Of a stretch of 64,000 nucleotides of DNA, positions 1 through 10,983 are shown one piece after another. Below the pieces are notes generated by a model. The model was not told the DNA's origin. It made no database searches and saw nothing but the letters and a program-made list of their open reading frames with translations. The stretch spans positions 7,626,001 to 7,690,000 of the forward strand of contig NZ_CP118527.1 of assembly GCF_028885415.1 (NCBI RefSeq). Reading direction: 5' to 3'. The DNA comes from Streptomyces coeruleorubidus. Its GTDB lineage: Bacteria > Actinomycetota > Actinomycetes > Streptomycetales > Streptomycetaceae. Each line of letters opens with the position of its first letter. Positions within the stretch are counted from its first letter, which is position 1. The position numbers and the translations under genes were made by a program.

Positions 1-2
1 CC

Positions 3-1679
<1,677 letters not shown>

Positions 1680-1748
1680 TCCATCTGATCCTTCTGAATC
1701 TCCTGGTCCTCCTTCTGTGAGGACGCTGAACGGGCAGCTCACGAACGG

Positions 1749-1790
1749 GCGGGCCGGCCGGTGCGGATGGGGCACCGGTCGGCCCGTCTT
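1749..1790 (+). terminator. Intrinsic-terminator-like hairpin after the S8 protease
   Basis: GGGCCGGCCGGTGC (1751-1764) pairs with GCACCGGTCGGCCC (1772-1785), with one G-T pair in 14 and a 7-base loop. A short CTTT tail follows. It sits 70 bases after the protease stop, which suits a rho-independent terminator of Streptomyces type with a weak U tract. Confidence 0.7.
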
Positions 1791-1818
1791 TACGTCCGGC
1801 CGCACAACCCCCACAGTT

Positions 1819-1840
1819 AGATACCGAACGCGCTGTTTTC
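1819..1840 (+). promoter_or_regulatory. Candidate CprB/ArpA-type autoregulatory operator
   Basis: AGATACCGAACG followed by CGCTGTTTTC resembles the 22-bp binding consensus I recall for gamma-butyrolactone receptors of the CprB/ArpA group (ACATACGGGACG/CCCCGTTTAT), with about 16 of 22 positions identical. It lies about 150 bases upstream of the receptor-like gene at 1989. This suggests autorepression, which is common in the family. The rest of 1791-1988 is non-coding promoter DNA. Confidence 0.5.
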
Positions 1841-1988
1841 TTTCACCAGTTGCGATTGTTTTGCCGGATGTGCACCCGCACTCCGGCACACTGGTGTGGT
1901 GGAGGCCGTCTGAGGGTGAGTTATCGTGTACGGGGGGTAAAAACAAACGGCATGACCCGTTCATTTCTGTCCCGGGAGAGTTCAGTCG

Positions 1989-2636
1989 ATGGCGAGGCAG
2001 TTGCGAGCCGAGCAGACCCGCTCGACGATCATCACGGCCGCCGCTGACCTGTTCGACCGTCGCGGCTACGAATCGACCAGTCTCAGCGACATCGTGGAGC
2101 ACGCTCAGGTCACCAAGGGCGCCCTGTACTTCCACTTCGCGGCGAAGGAGGACCTCGCCCACGCGATCCTCGAACTCCAGTCGCACACCGCTCGCCGGCT
2201 GGCGACGGAGACCGACCATCGCGGCCACACATCCCTGGAGGCGCTGATGCGCCTCACGTTCGGCATCACCCGCATGTCCGTCGAGGACCCGGTCCTCAGG
2301 GCCGGCCTGCGGCTCGCCACCGGTGGGATCCGGCCCCGTCCGCCGCTGAGCCATCCGTTCACGGAGTGGCTGGACATCGTCACGGCCCGGCTCGTCGGCG
2401 CGGTCAAGGAGTCCGACGTCCACCCGGACATCGATATCGATGTCGTGGCCCACTCCCTGGTCTGTTTCTTCGTCGGCACCCGGGTCGTGGGCCGCTCCCG
2501 CGAGCCCGTCACACGCCAGCCCCGCCGGACGGCCGAGATGTGGAACATACTCATCCGCGGCCTGGTCCCGGTGACCCGCCGCGCCCGCTACCTGAGCCTC
2601 GCGGCCCGCCTGGAACGCGAACTGGCACCGGTCTGA
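1989..2636 (+). CDS. cprB: TetR-family gamma-butyrolactone-receptor homologue (CprB-like)
   Basis: A 215-residue regulator with an N-terminal TetR helix-turn-helix (about 10-55; recognition segment VTKGALYFHF). The C-terminal domain is typical of ArpA/ScbR/CprB receptors: RAGLRLATGG, PLSHPFTEW with Trp127 at the ligand-pocket position known from CprB, and the end motif RGLVPVTRRARY. From memory it is very close to S. coelicolor CprB along its whole length, including the N-terminus MARQLRAEQTR. Such proteins repress secondary-metabolism and development genes and release DNA on binding a gamma-butyrolactone or a related signal; CprB's own ligand is not settled. No butyrolactone synthase (afsA type) is in the window. 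GGGAGAG precedes the ATG. Confidence 0.9.
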   Translation: MARQLRAEQTRSTIITAAADLFDRRGYESTSLSDIVEHAQVTKGALYFHFAAKEDLAHAILELQSHTARRLATETDHRGHTSLEALMRLTFGITRMSVEDPVLRAGLRLATGGIRPRPPLSHPFTEWLDIVTARLVGAVKESDVHPDIDIDVVAHSLVCFFVGTRVVGRSREPVTRQPRRTAEMWNILIRGLVPVTRRARYLSLAARLERELAPV

Positions 2637-2725
2637 CGCTCTCGGGCGGGACGATCCGCCCCGGGTGCGCCGGTGCTCCGACCAGGCCGGCCGGGACCTG
2701 GTGCCCGCGCGCTACGGTGAGCCGC

Positions 2726-3910
2726 ATGCCCGACACCCCATCCGCACCCGTGCTCCTCGGCGACCAGCCGGGCTCCTTCCCCCACAGCGTGCTCGCCGAG
2801 CGGCACCCGGCCATCATCCGGCAGGTGCGCGAGGCCTTCCCGTACGAACCCGGGCAGCACCGCGCGCTCGACGAACTGCTGGCGAACTGCACCAAGGGCG
2901 AGATCGAACCGCTCCCCGCCGACGCGCACGACCGCGACCTCTGGGAGACCTGGGGGCTGCGCGAGTACGCCGGCCGGTCCTGGTTCGACGTGCCGTGGCT
3001 CTGGTCCGAGAGCTGGTTCTACCGCCGGCTGCTCCAGGCCGTCGGCTACTTCGGCCCCGGCCCCTGGCAGGGCATCGACCCCTTCCGCCCCTCCAAACTG
3101 GCCGAACTCGACTCCCCTGAGACCGACGAGGAACTGGCCGCGCTCGACGACCTCGCAGGCCTGCCCGCCGGCGAACAGGCACAGGCCCTGCTGCACGGCT
3201 CCCTCTGGGGCAACCGCGCCGACCTCGGCTTCCGTCTCTCCGCCGAGGGCGCACGGGCCGCCGACGCCGCCCCCGGACTGGTCGCCGACGACAGCGACCG
3301 CCTGTGGGCCCTGCTCGGCGACTCCGGCACGGGCACCCTGTGCCTGGTCGCCGACAACGCGGGCCGCGAACTCGTCCCCGACCTGCTCCTCATCGCCCAT
3401 CTCCTGGCCCACGGGCGCATCGGACGGGCCGTCCTGCACGTCAAGCCCTACCCGTACTACGTCTCCGACGCCACCACCGCCGACGTCGTCGACGCGCTGC
3501 GCCGCCTGACCGGTGCCGGGGGAACGGCCGCCGGGTACGGACAGCGTCTGTGGTCCGCCCTGGCCGACGGCCGCCTCACCCTCCGCGCCCATCCCTTCTC
3601 CTGCGCCCCGCTGCCGTACGAGCAGATGCCCGCCGACCTGCGCGCCGACTTCGCCTCGGCCACGCTCACCGTCGTCAAGGGAGACCTCAACTACCGCCGC
3701 CTGGTGGGCGACCGGCTCTGGGCCCCGACCACGCCGTTCCGGGACGTCACCGCGTACTTCCCCGGCCCGGTCGCCGCCCTGCGCACCCTGAAGTCCGACG
3801 TGATCACCGGCCTCGACGCCCGCACCGAGGCCGAACTGGTCGCGGCGGAGGACCAGCGCTGGCGCACCAGCGGCACGCACGCGCTGATCCAGATGAGCAC
3901 CTCCGGGTAG
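2726..3910 (+). CDS. DUF89 / ARMT1-like damage-control phosphatase family protein
   Basis: A 394-residue protein matching the DUF89 family across its length. Marker segments are an N-terminal helical part (HRALDELLANC), the WSESWFYRRLL stretch, the Asp/Asn metal-site region VADNAGRELVPDLLL, and KGDLNYRRLVGD. Known family members are metal-dependent phosphatases acting on damaged or misphosphorylated metabolites (sugar phosphates, nucleotides, cofactors). The substrate of this bacterial branch is unknown. The ATG at 2726 starts the conserved region; the frame is open upstream, but only over the regulator gene. The downstream gene converges from 3912 with almost no gap. Confidence 0.8.
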   Translation: MPDTPSAPVLLGDQPGSFPHSVLAERHPAIIRQVREAFPYEPGQHRALDELLANCTKGEIEPLPADAHDRDLWETWGLREYAGRSWFDVPWLWSESWFYRRLLQAVGYFGPGPWQGIDPFRPSKLAELDSPETDEELAALDDLAGLPAGEQAQALLHGSLWGNRADLGFRLSAEGARAADAAPGLVADDSDRLWALLGDSGTGTLCLVADNAGRELVPDLLLIAHLLAHGRIGRAVLHVKPYPYYVSDATTADVVDALRRLTGAGGTAAGYGQRLWSALADGRLTLRAHPFSCAPLPYEQMPADLRADFASATLTVVKGDLNYRRLVGDRLWAPTTPFRDVTAYFPGPVAALRTLKSDVITGLDARTEAELVAAEDQRWRTSGTHALIQMSTSG

Positions 3911-3911
3911 G

Positions 3912-5150
3912 TCAGCTCACCTTCACGTCCTGCCACACCAGCCGGTGGTCCGACGTCGGAACCGTCGAGCCGTCCCCCACCAGCCGGTACAACGGGTCGC
4001 CGGGCGTCGGCCAGAACACGCCGTTCGCGCCCGGTGTCAGGCCCCGGGACGGGATGACGTGGTCGACGCGCAGGTTGCCGGGTGCGGTGTCGCCGAAGTC
4101 GGCGGTGTCGTACGCCGGGTCACCGATGTGCGAGGCGTTCGCGCCGCCCTGGAGCCGGGCCGCCGCCACCCCGCCCCTGCTCGCCGGCGGTGTTGCAGGC
4201 GGGTTCACCGCCGGGTGCTCCAACAGCTGCCGTACGGCGTGGTCGTAGCTGTCGCCGTCGTACGGATCGGCGTTGAGGTCTCCCGCGATCACGAACCGCG
4301 CCCCGGGCCGCAGTCCGCCGCGCCGGCCCCGGTCGTCGTACAGGTACGCGCCGCGCCGGCGTGCGCCGATGTAGTCGGCCCACAGGCGTATCTCGTCGTG
4401 GTTGCGCCGGCCGTTGCGGTCCTCGGGGCCGTCGAAGGTGGGCGGGGTCGGGTGCGACACCAGGAAGTGCACGGTGTCCCGGCCGATCCGCACGGGCACG
4501 TCCCAGTGGCTCTTGGAGGACAGCCGCAGGATCGCCCGGGCCTCGTCGCTGTAGTAGCCCTCCGGCATGACGTTGCCCGGCATGTCCTTCCACAGGAAGT
4601 GCTGGAAGGTGCGTACCGCGCGCGTGTCGATCGGGTACTTGGACAGCACGACCATGCCGTACTGGCCGGGGAACCAGCCGTACCCGTAGGCGTCCTGCCC
4701 GTAGGCGTCCGAACCGGGCGTCGTGACGGCCCCGTTCTTCCCGTCCAGGTCCACTCCCGTGGCGACGCCCGTGTTCACGGGCCCGGTGAAGCGGTACGGA
4801 TAGCGGACCGGGCGGGCGCCGCGCTGCCCCACCGCCAGGTAGTTGCGCAGGAACAGGCGGACCGCCGCTGCCTCGTCGTCGTAGTCGAACTCGTTGATCA
4901 GCAGCACGTCCGGGTCGACCCGCTGGATCGTCTCGGCGGCGTTGCGCGCCTGGGCGTTGTCCGGGGTGGACAGGTCCCGGACGAGGGCGCCCTGCGCGGA
5001 GCGGTTCAGGGAGGCGTTGAACGTGGCGAACCGCACGGTGCGCCCGTGCCGTTCGGACGCCGAGGCGTTCAGGGCGGTCGCACCGGCCAGCGCCGCCCCC
5101 GCGAGCGAGGTGAGCGCGGCCCGGCGCGGCAGGACTCGGGGCTGCTTCAT
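3912..5150 (-). CDS. Secreted endonuclease/exonuclease/phosphatase (EEP) family protein
   Basis: 412 residues. The N-terminus has basic residues (PRVLPRRA) and a hydrophobic Ala-rich segment ending in an AxA-like site (NASASE), consistent with Sec or Tat export. The mature part has EEP marks: FATFNASLNR, INEFDYDD with a catalytic Glu, ARFVIAGDLNADP and a final TSDHRLVW. The fold cuts phosphodiester or phosphomonoester bonds in nucleic acids, lipids or small molecules. The long insertions between motifs resemble the secreted phytase/nuclease-like branch of actinomycetes, and the substrate cannot be read from sequence. The ATG at 5150 is preceded by GGAG at good spacing; the frame extends upstream without an RBS. 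It is divergent from geoA. Confidence 0.85.
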   Translation of the reverse strand: MKQPRVLPRRAALTSLAGAALAGATALNASASERHGRTVRFATFNASLNRSAQGALVRDLSTPDNAQARNAAETIQRVDPDVLLINEFDYDDEAAAVRLFLRNYLAVGQRGARPVRYPYRFTGPVNTGVATGVDLDGKNGAVTTPGSDAYGQDAYGYGWFPGQYGMVVLSKYPIDTRAVRTFQHFLWKDMPGNVMPEGYYSDEARAILRLSSKSHWDVPVRIGRDTVHFLVSHPTPPTFDGPEDRNGRRNHDEIRLWADYIGARRRGAYLYDDRGRRGGLRPGARFVIAGDLNADPYDGDSYDHAVRQLLEHPAVNPPATPPASRGGVAAARLQGGANASHIGDPAYDTADFGDTAPGNLRVDHVIPSRGLTPGANGVFWPTPGDPLYRLVGDGSTVPTSDHRLVWQDVKVS

Positions 5151-5321
5151 GGTGGACTCCGGTGAACGAGAGGGACGTGAACTGCCAGGGTGCGGACGTA
5201 AGTCTGCGCGCGTAGAGATGAACGCCACAAGGTCCGGCGAGAACTCCCGCATTCATTCCCGATTCACGCGATGGTGTGATCATGTCCGGTCCCGCGGATG
5301 CCGCCGCGAGGCGCCGGGTAG

Positions 5322-7493
<2,172 letters not shown>

Positions 7494-7539
7494 GGCGGCA
7501 CTTTCCGGCCAGATCCGCCTGGAACGGGACATCGAGGAA

Positions 7540-7560
7540 CTCCCGGCAGTGCGCCGGGGG
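7540..7560 (+). terminator. Short hairpin 47 bases after geoA
   Basis: CTCCCGGC (7540-7547) pairs with GCCGGGGG (7553-7560), with one or two G-T pairs and a 5-base loop. It could end the geoA transcript. There is no U tract. Confidence 0.45.
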
Positions 7561-7636
7561 TCTACCTGAATGAGGGGAACAGGCGACGCGCCACACGGGG
7601 TTACCACCGCTCTTGTCGGGCAGGGTGCCCGGTCCT

Positions 7637-7840
7637 TCAGGGCCGGGGTGAATGCCGGCTGTCGCGCAGTGGGGCAGAGGTAGCCGAATCGCTTTCAAGG
7701 CGATTCGGCACCCCACCCGACTCAACAGCACGTCGTACAAGGTGCAGCAACTCGGAGTTGACGGAGCGCTCTTCGGACGCGGCAAGGTCCTTGAGCTTGG
7801 CGTATAGGTCATCAGGGATACGGAAATTGAAGATTGCCAT
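7637..7840 (-). CDS. Arc/MetJ-type ribbon-helix-helix DNA-binding protein
   Basis: 67 residues. The first ~45 are a clear Arc-like RHH unit: a beta strand (AIFNFRIPDD), then two helices (LYAKLKDLAASEER, SVNSELLHLVRRAVES). The tail is basic and low in complexity. RHH proteins bind operator DNA as dimers of dimers. It is divergent from tnpB, with a perfect palindrome between the start codons, so it may repress itself and tnpB. It might also be seen as an antitoxin of a broken toxin-antitoxin pair, but no toxin gene is adjacent. Confidence 0.75.
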   Translation of the reverse strand: MAIFNFRIPDDLYAKLKDLAASEERSVNSELLHLVRRAVESGGVPNRLESDSATSAPLRDSRHSPRP

Positions 7841-7841
7841 G

Positions 7842-7856
7842 GGGTTACGATAACCC
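7842..7856. promoter_or_regulatory. Perfect palindrome between the divergent RHH and tnpB genes
   Basis: GGGTTA-CGA-TAACCC lies 1 base upstream of the RHH start and 12 bases upstream of the tnpB start. Position and symmetry suggest an operator for the RHH protein. Confidence 0.5.
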
Positions 7857-7868
7857 TAGAATGGGGTC

Positions 7869-9158
7869 ATGGCCAGATTTCGGATGTACCCAACGAGCGA
7901 GCAGCAGGAGCAGATGCTCTTGCACTGCGCGCACGCCCGGTACGTCTGGAATCTTGCCGTTGAGCAGCACGCACACTGGAAGCCCGGACGGAAGTCCGCA
8001 CCGGGGTTCGCGGAACAGTGCCGTCAGCTCACCGAGGCCCGGCGGGAAAATGAATGGCTCGCTGCCGGGAACGCGGACGTGCAGCAGCAAGCCCTGAAAG
8101 ACTTCGCCAAGGCCAAGAACGCCCGCTTCAGCTCTGGGTTCGGGGAGCCGACCTGGCGCAAGAAGTACGTGCACGAGGGCTTCCGCGTCATCGGTAACGA
8201 CCGCGTACCCGAGCACAACGCGGACGGCACGACGAAGCTGAATCCGAAGACCGGCAAGCAGGTCATGGGCCGCTCGGTGGTGGTGCACAAGCTCAACCGG
8301 CGCTGGGCTCAGGTCAGGGTGCCCGGCTGCGGCTGGGTGCGCTTCCGCCTCACCCGCGCCGAGCCGCCCGACGCGAAGACGTTCCGGGTCACCTTCCGCA
8401 GCGGTCAATGGCACATCGCCTTCGCCGTCATCCCGGAGCCGATCGAGAAGCCGGGAACGGGCGAGATCATCGGTATTGACCGGGGCGTGGCCATCACCGC
8501 CGCCCTGTCGGACGGGCGGAAGCTGAACTGCCCGCAGCTCACGGTCAAGGAGCGCGCTCAGATCCGCAAGCACCAGCGCCGAGCGGCCCGGGCACCGAAG
8601 GGCAGCGACCGCAAGACCGTCGAGTATGCCAAGGTCGCCCGGCTCAAGGCACGTGAGGCGAATCGGCGCAAGGGCTGGTGTGAGAAGACCAGCACCATGC
8701 TCGCCAGGTCGTACGACCTGATCCGGTTCGAGAAGCTGAACATCAGGAGTATGACCCGCTCGGCAAAGGGAACCGTTGATCAGCCCGGCGCGAACGTCCG
8801 GCAGAAAGCCGGGCTGAATCGTGGCATCCTCGCCCAGGGCTGGGGACTCCTGCGACAGCGCACTGAACACAAGGCCCCCGACCGGGTCGTGGATGTTCCC
8901 TCCCCCTACACGAGTCCGCGGTGCAGTGCCTGCGGATGGATCGAGAAGAAGTCGCGCAAGAACCAAGCCGACTTCGAGTGCGTATCCTGCGGCTTCACCT
9001 GTAACGCAGATGAGAACGCAGCAAACAACGTCGCGGCAGGACAGGGCGGGATCCCCCGCCCCCGGCGCTCAGCCGGTGCCGGAGGGGTGACAACGGCCAC
9101 CAGCCGTTCGAGTGCCCGTGAACCTCAACCCGCCTGGGTTGGAATCCCCCTCTTTTAA
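7869..9158 (+). CDS. tnpB: TnpB, RNA-guided nuclease of an IS200/IS605-type element
   Basis: 429 residues. The N-terminal helix-turn-helix-like domain (RMYPTSEQQEQMLLHCAHAR, YVWNLAVEQH) is followed by the WED/REC-like part. The split RuvC has its three acidic residues: Asp in IGIDRGVA, Glu in RFEKLNIRSM and Asp in NADENAANN. A zinc finger (CSACG, CVSCGF) sits before the last. Known TnpB proteins use an RNA from the 3' end of the gene to cut DNA next to the element's target motif, which favours element retention. The catalytic residues look intact. The ~35-residue tail after NNVAAG is probably not folded protein, since its DNA doubles as RNA scaffold. ATG follows the RHH gene divergently. Confidence 0.93.
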   Translation: MARFRMYPTSEQQEQMLLHCAHARYVWNLAVEQHAHWKPGRKSAPGFAEQCRQLTEARRENEWLAAGNADVQQQALKDFAKAKNARFSSGFGEPTWRKKYVHEGFRVIGNDRVPEHNADGTTKLNPKTGKQVMGRSVVVHKLNRRWAQVRVPGCGWVRFRLTRAEPPDAKTFRVTFRSGQWHIAFAVIPEPIEKPGTGEIIGIDRGVAITAALSDGRKLNCPQLTVKERAQIRKHQRRAARAPKGSDRKTVEYAKVARLKAREANRRKGWCEKTSTMLARSYDLIRFEKLNIRSMTRSAKGTVDQPGANVRQKAGLNRGILAQGWGLLRQRTEHKAPDRVVDVPSPYTSPRCSACGWIEKKSRKNQADFECVSCGFTCNADENAANNVAAGQGGIPRPRRSAGAGGVTTATSRSSAREPQPAWVGIPLF

Positions 9159-9175
9159 GAAGGGGAGGATGTCAA
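9060..9175 (+). ncRNA. Candidate omega RNA (reRNA) scaffold at the tnpB 3' end
   Basis: The 3' end of tnpB and the right end hold two hairpins: CAACCC-GCCT-GGGTTG (9126-9141) and the CCCCTCTT/AAGAAGGGG hairpin (9147-9165), ending in GGATGTCAA. This matches the layout of known TnpB guide RNAs, whose guide is the flanking DNA after the right end. The guide would begin TGCCATCTGCTGG at 9176. The 5' end of the RNA cannot be seen. Confidence 0.55.
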
Positions 9176-9296
9176 TGCCATCTGCTGGAGCAAGGACATT
9201 GGCATGACGCGGCCCTTCGTCGTGATGCCTCCGCAGGTGCTGAAGTTCGACCACGGCGGTGCCCACGGCGGCCACGGTGAGGGCCACACGGGCTGA
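9176..9296 (+). pseudogene. 3' part of a small reading frame split by the tnpB element (5' part 7570-7604)
   Basis: Bases 9176-9296 read [39 protein letters not shown], then stop. Codon third positions are GC-rich from GCC onward, as in real Streptomyces genes. If the element at 7605-9175 is removed, the frame joins exactly to ATG at 7570 (MRGTGDAPHGV...) and gives 51 codons. The first 12 codons have poor third-position GC and overlap no good RBS. The right fragment may therefore be the tail of a longer gene whose front was lost. The His-rich end could bind metal. The function is unknown and I do not recognise the family. Confidence 0.35.
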
Positions 9297-9439
9297 TCGG
9301 CCCCACGACCACGGCTCGCACCGATGTCGGATCAGTCTCACTCGTTCGTGGCTCATCGCGCGCCGGAGCGCCGGGTAGAGCACCAGCCGTGATCCTTCCG
9401 TATCCGACGGAGGCGATCCGCACCATCCGGAGGCGAGCC

Positions 9440-10000
9440 ATGGAACAGACCGCGCTGCGACCCAAGCCGATGCCGGGTCAGGAGCCCGACGGGGCGGTGT
9501 CGGCGACGGGGTCCGGCCCTTCACGGCCCCGCCTGCGCGCCGCCCGGCGCCGCGGGAGGCGGCTGCTCAACGTGCTGTTCGCCGGGTTCGTCGGCGCGGT
9601 CCTGGTCCTGTCCGGGATCAGCCTCGGGGCGATGGCCGCCACGGTGATCGGCAAGGACGGAGTCATCGATCCGCGCGGGCGGCACACGCCGTCGCCGCCC
9701 AGCCCCTCGCCGTCCGCCGCCGTGTCCGCGCCAGCCGCCGTGACCCTCGGCGTGCAGGTCATGGACGCCGGGAAGCCGGGGGCCCTGGTCGTCGGGCTCC
9801 AGGTTCCCGGGCCGGCCCAGGAGGCGGGCCTGGTGCGCGGGGACCTGCTCCTCGTCTTCGGCAAGACCCGTATCGACACGGCCGCCGACCTGGCCAGGGC
9901 CGTCGCCCGTGCCCGCCCGGGCGCCAAGGTGAAACTGACGGTGCGGCACCGCAGCGGCGGCTACCAGCAGCTGACGGTCGTACCGGCTGTCGTCACGTGA
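9440..10000 (+). CDS. Membrane-anchored PDZ-domain protein
   Basis: 186 residues. After ~45 basic residues comes one transmembrane helix (about 48-70, VLFAGFVGAVLVLSGISLGA), then a Pro/Ser-rich linker and a C-terminal PDZ domain (about 105-185: VQVMDAGKPGALV, GLVRGDLLLVFGKTRID, PGAKVKLTVRHRSG). There is no protease domain, unlike HtrA. It may act as an extracytoplasmic adaptor or peptide-binding sensor. ATG at 9440 is preceded by GGAGG at 10 bases; a longer frame upstream has no RBS. Its stop codon lies in a tandem repeat shared with the convergent gene. Confidence 0.8.
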   Translation: MEQTALRPKPMPGQEPDGAVSATGSGPSRPRLRAARRRGRRLLNVLFAGFVGAVLVLSGISLGAMAATVIGKDGVIDPRGRHTPSPPSPSPSAAVSAPAAVTLGVQVMDAGKPGALVVGLQVPGPAQEAGLVRGDLLLVFGKTRIDTAADLARAVARARPGAKVKLTVRHRSGGYQQLTVVPAVVT

Positions 10001-10054
10001 ACCACGTCGTCCCGTGAACCATGTCGTCACATGACCACGTCGTCACGTGACCAC
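9989..10054. repeat. Four tandem 16-17-bp repeats spanning two convergent stop codons
   Basis: Units read GTCGTCACGTGAACCAC (9989-10005), GTCGTCCCGTGAACCAT (10006-10022), GTCGTCACATGACCAC (10023-10038) and GTCGTCACGTGACCAC (10039-10054). Two units hold the CACGTG palindrome. Both convergent genes stop inside this array (plus stop at 9998-10000, minus stop at 10043-10045). Confidence 0.9.
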
Positions 10055-10798
10055 CCGGAAGTGGGTCGTCAGCCGCCCCGTGTCGTCCAGGACGTGGAAG
10101 GCGACCCCGGGCGGCGCGTCCCGGTCGGCGACCTGCTCGCCCTCCCAGGGCAGCCGCAGCGTCCACGTCACACCGGGGCCGACCACCAGCGGCCGCCCCG
10201 CGAACGAGGTCGCGGCGGGGGTGTGCGCGTGGCCGGTGATCAGCCCGGCGATCTCGGGCCGGCGGTCCAGCAGGCCGGACAGCCGGCCGGACTCCCGCAA
10301 CTGGCAGGAGTCGGGCAGCGGGTGGTGCAGCGCCACCGGCGGGTGGTGGAAGGCGAGCAGGGCCGGAAGGCCGCCGTCGAGTTCGTCGAGGGTCGTCTCG
10401 ATCCAGTCGTAGGTCTCCTCGTCCAGCTCCCCGGCGTCGCTGCCGGGGATGCTGGAGTCGCACATCAGCACGGCACCGTCGTCGAAGACCTGCACGCTGT
10501 TGACGGGCCCCTGCGCCGCCGGGAGGCCCAGCAGCGCCTTGCGGTAGGGCGCGCGGCTGTCGTGGTTGCCCGGGCAGGTCAGTACGGGGAACGGGGCCTC
10601 GCCGTCGCGCAGCCCCAGGATGCGGGCGGCCTCTTCGTACTCCGGCTCCGTGCCGTGGTCCGCGATGTCCCCGGTCACCAGCAACGCGTCCACGTTCCCC
10701 GGCCACTGCCACAGCCGGTCGCGCACCCGCTCGGCGCGCTCCGTCGCCCGCGCGCTCCCGTCCAGATGCAGATCGCTGATGTGTGCCAGTACGAGCAC
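10043..10798 (-). CDS. Calcineurin-like metallophosphoesterase (CpdA/GpdQ-like)
   Basis: 251 residues with all five motifs of the dinuclear metallophosphoesterase fold: AHISDLHLDG, LLVTGDIADHG, LTCPGNHDSR, LLAFHHPPV and GLITGHAHTP. The order and spacing fit the class III cyclic-nucleotide / glycerophosphodiester phosphodiesterases of the CpdA and GpdQ type. A cytosolic enzyme splitting a small phosphodiester such as cAMP is likely, but the substrate cannot be fixed. ATG at 10798 lies in the divergent region with the M24 gene, which is AT-rich for this genome (around 10825-10900). The C-terminus ends in the tandem repeat. Confidence 0.85.
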   Translation of the reverse strand: MLVLAHISDLHLDGSARATERAERVRDRLWQWPGNVDALLVTGDIADHGTEPEYEEAARILGLRDGEAPFPVLTCPGNHDSRAPYRKALLGLPAAQGPVNSVQVFDDGAVLMCDSSIPGSDAGELDEETYDWIETTLDELDGGLPALLAFHHPPVALHHPLPDSCQLRESGRLSGLLDRRPEIAGLITGHAHTPAATSFAGRPLVVGPGVTWTLRLPWEGEQVADRDAPPGVAFHVLDDTGRLTTHFRVVT

Positions 10799-10983
10799 GG
10801 TCGTACGCCCCCTCGATCGAACGGCTAATGGATGCCGAGCATCTAAGCATTACATCTAACGTATGGACAATCCTCTGCCATTAATGACGATGCTCGTGGG
10901 AAGTGCGCAGACGGCTCGCGCTGCCCCCTCCGGCCGGGCAGGATGCTGCCCGTAGCCCCTTCGTCCGTCCCTGGGAGGCCCGG

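Larger units (their letters stand above)
7605..9175 (+). mobile_element. IS200/IS605-superfamily tnpB-only element (IS1341-like)
   Basis: The proposed left end follows TTAC at 7601-7604. A hairpin lies just inside: CCCGGTCCT pairs with AGGGCCGGG, 7629-7648. The proposed right end is GGGGAGGATGTCAA, ending at 9175. A CCCCTCTT/AAGAAGGGG hairpin just inside it is the usual right end of such elements. There are no terminal inverted repeats and no target duplication, as expected for the family. Inside are an Arc/RHH gene on the minus strand and tnpB on the plus strand. No tnpA is present, so movement would need TnpA in trans. A second GGGGTTAC at 7841-7848 is a possible alternative left target, but it leaves only 20 bases before tnpB. 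Confidence 0.7.

Noticed and set aside
7683..7709. GCCGAATCGC/GCGATTCGGC perfect hairpin considered as a tRNA-like or terminator element
   Set aside because: It lies within the RHH coding frame, and no cloverleaf arms surround it.
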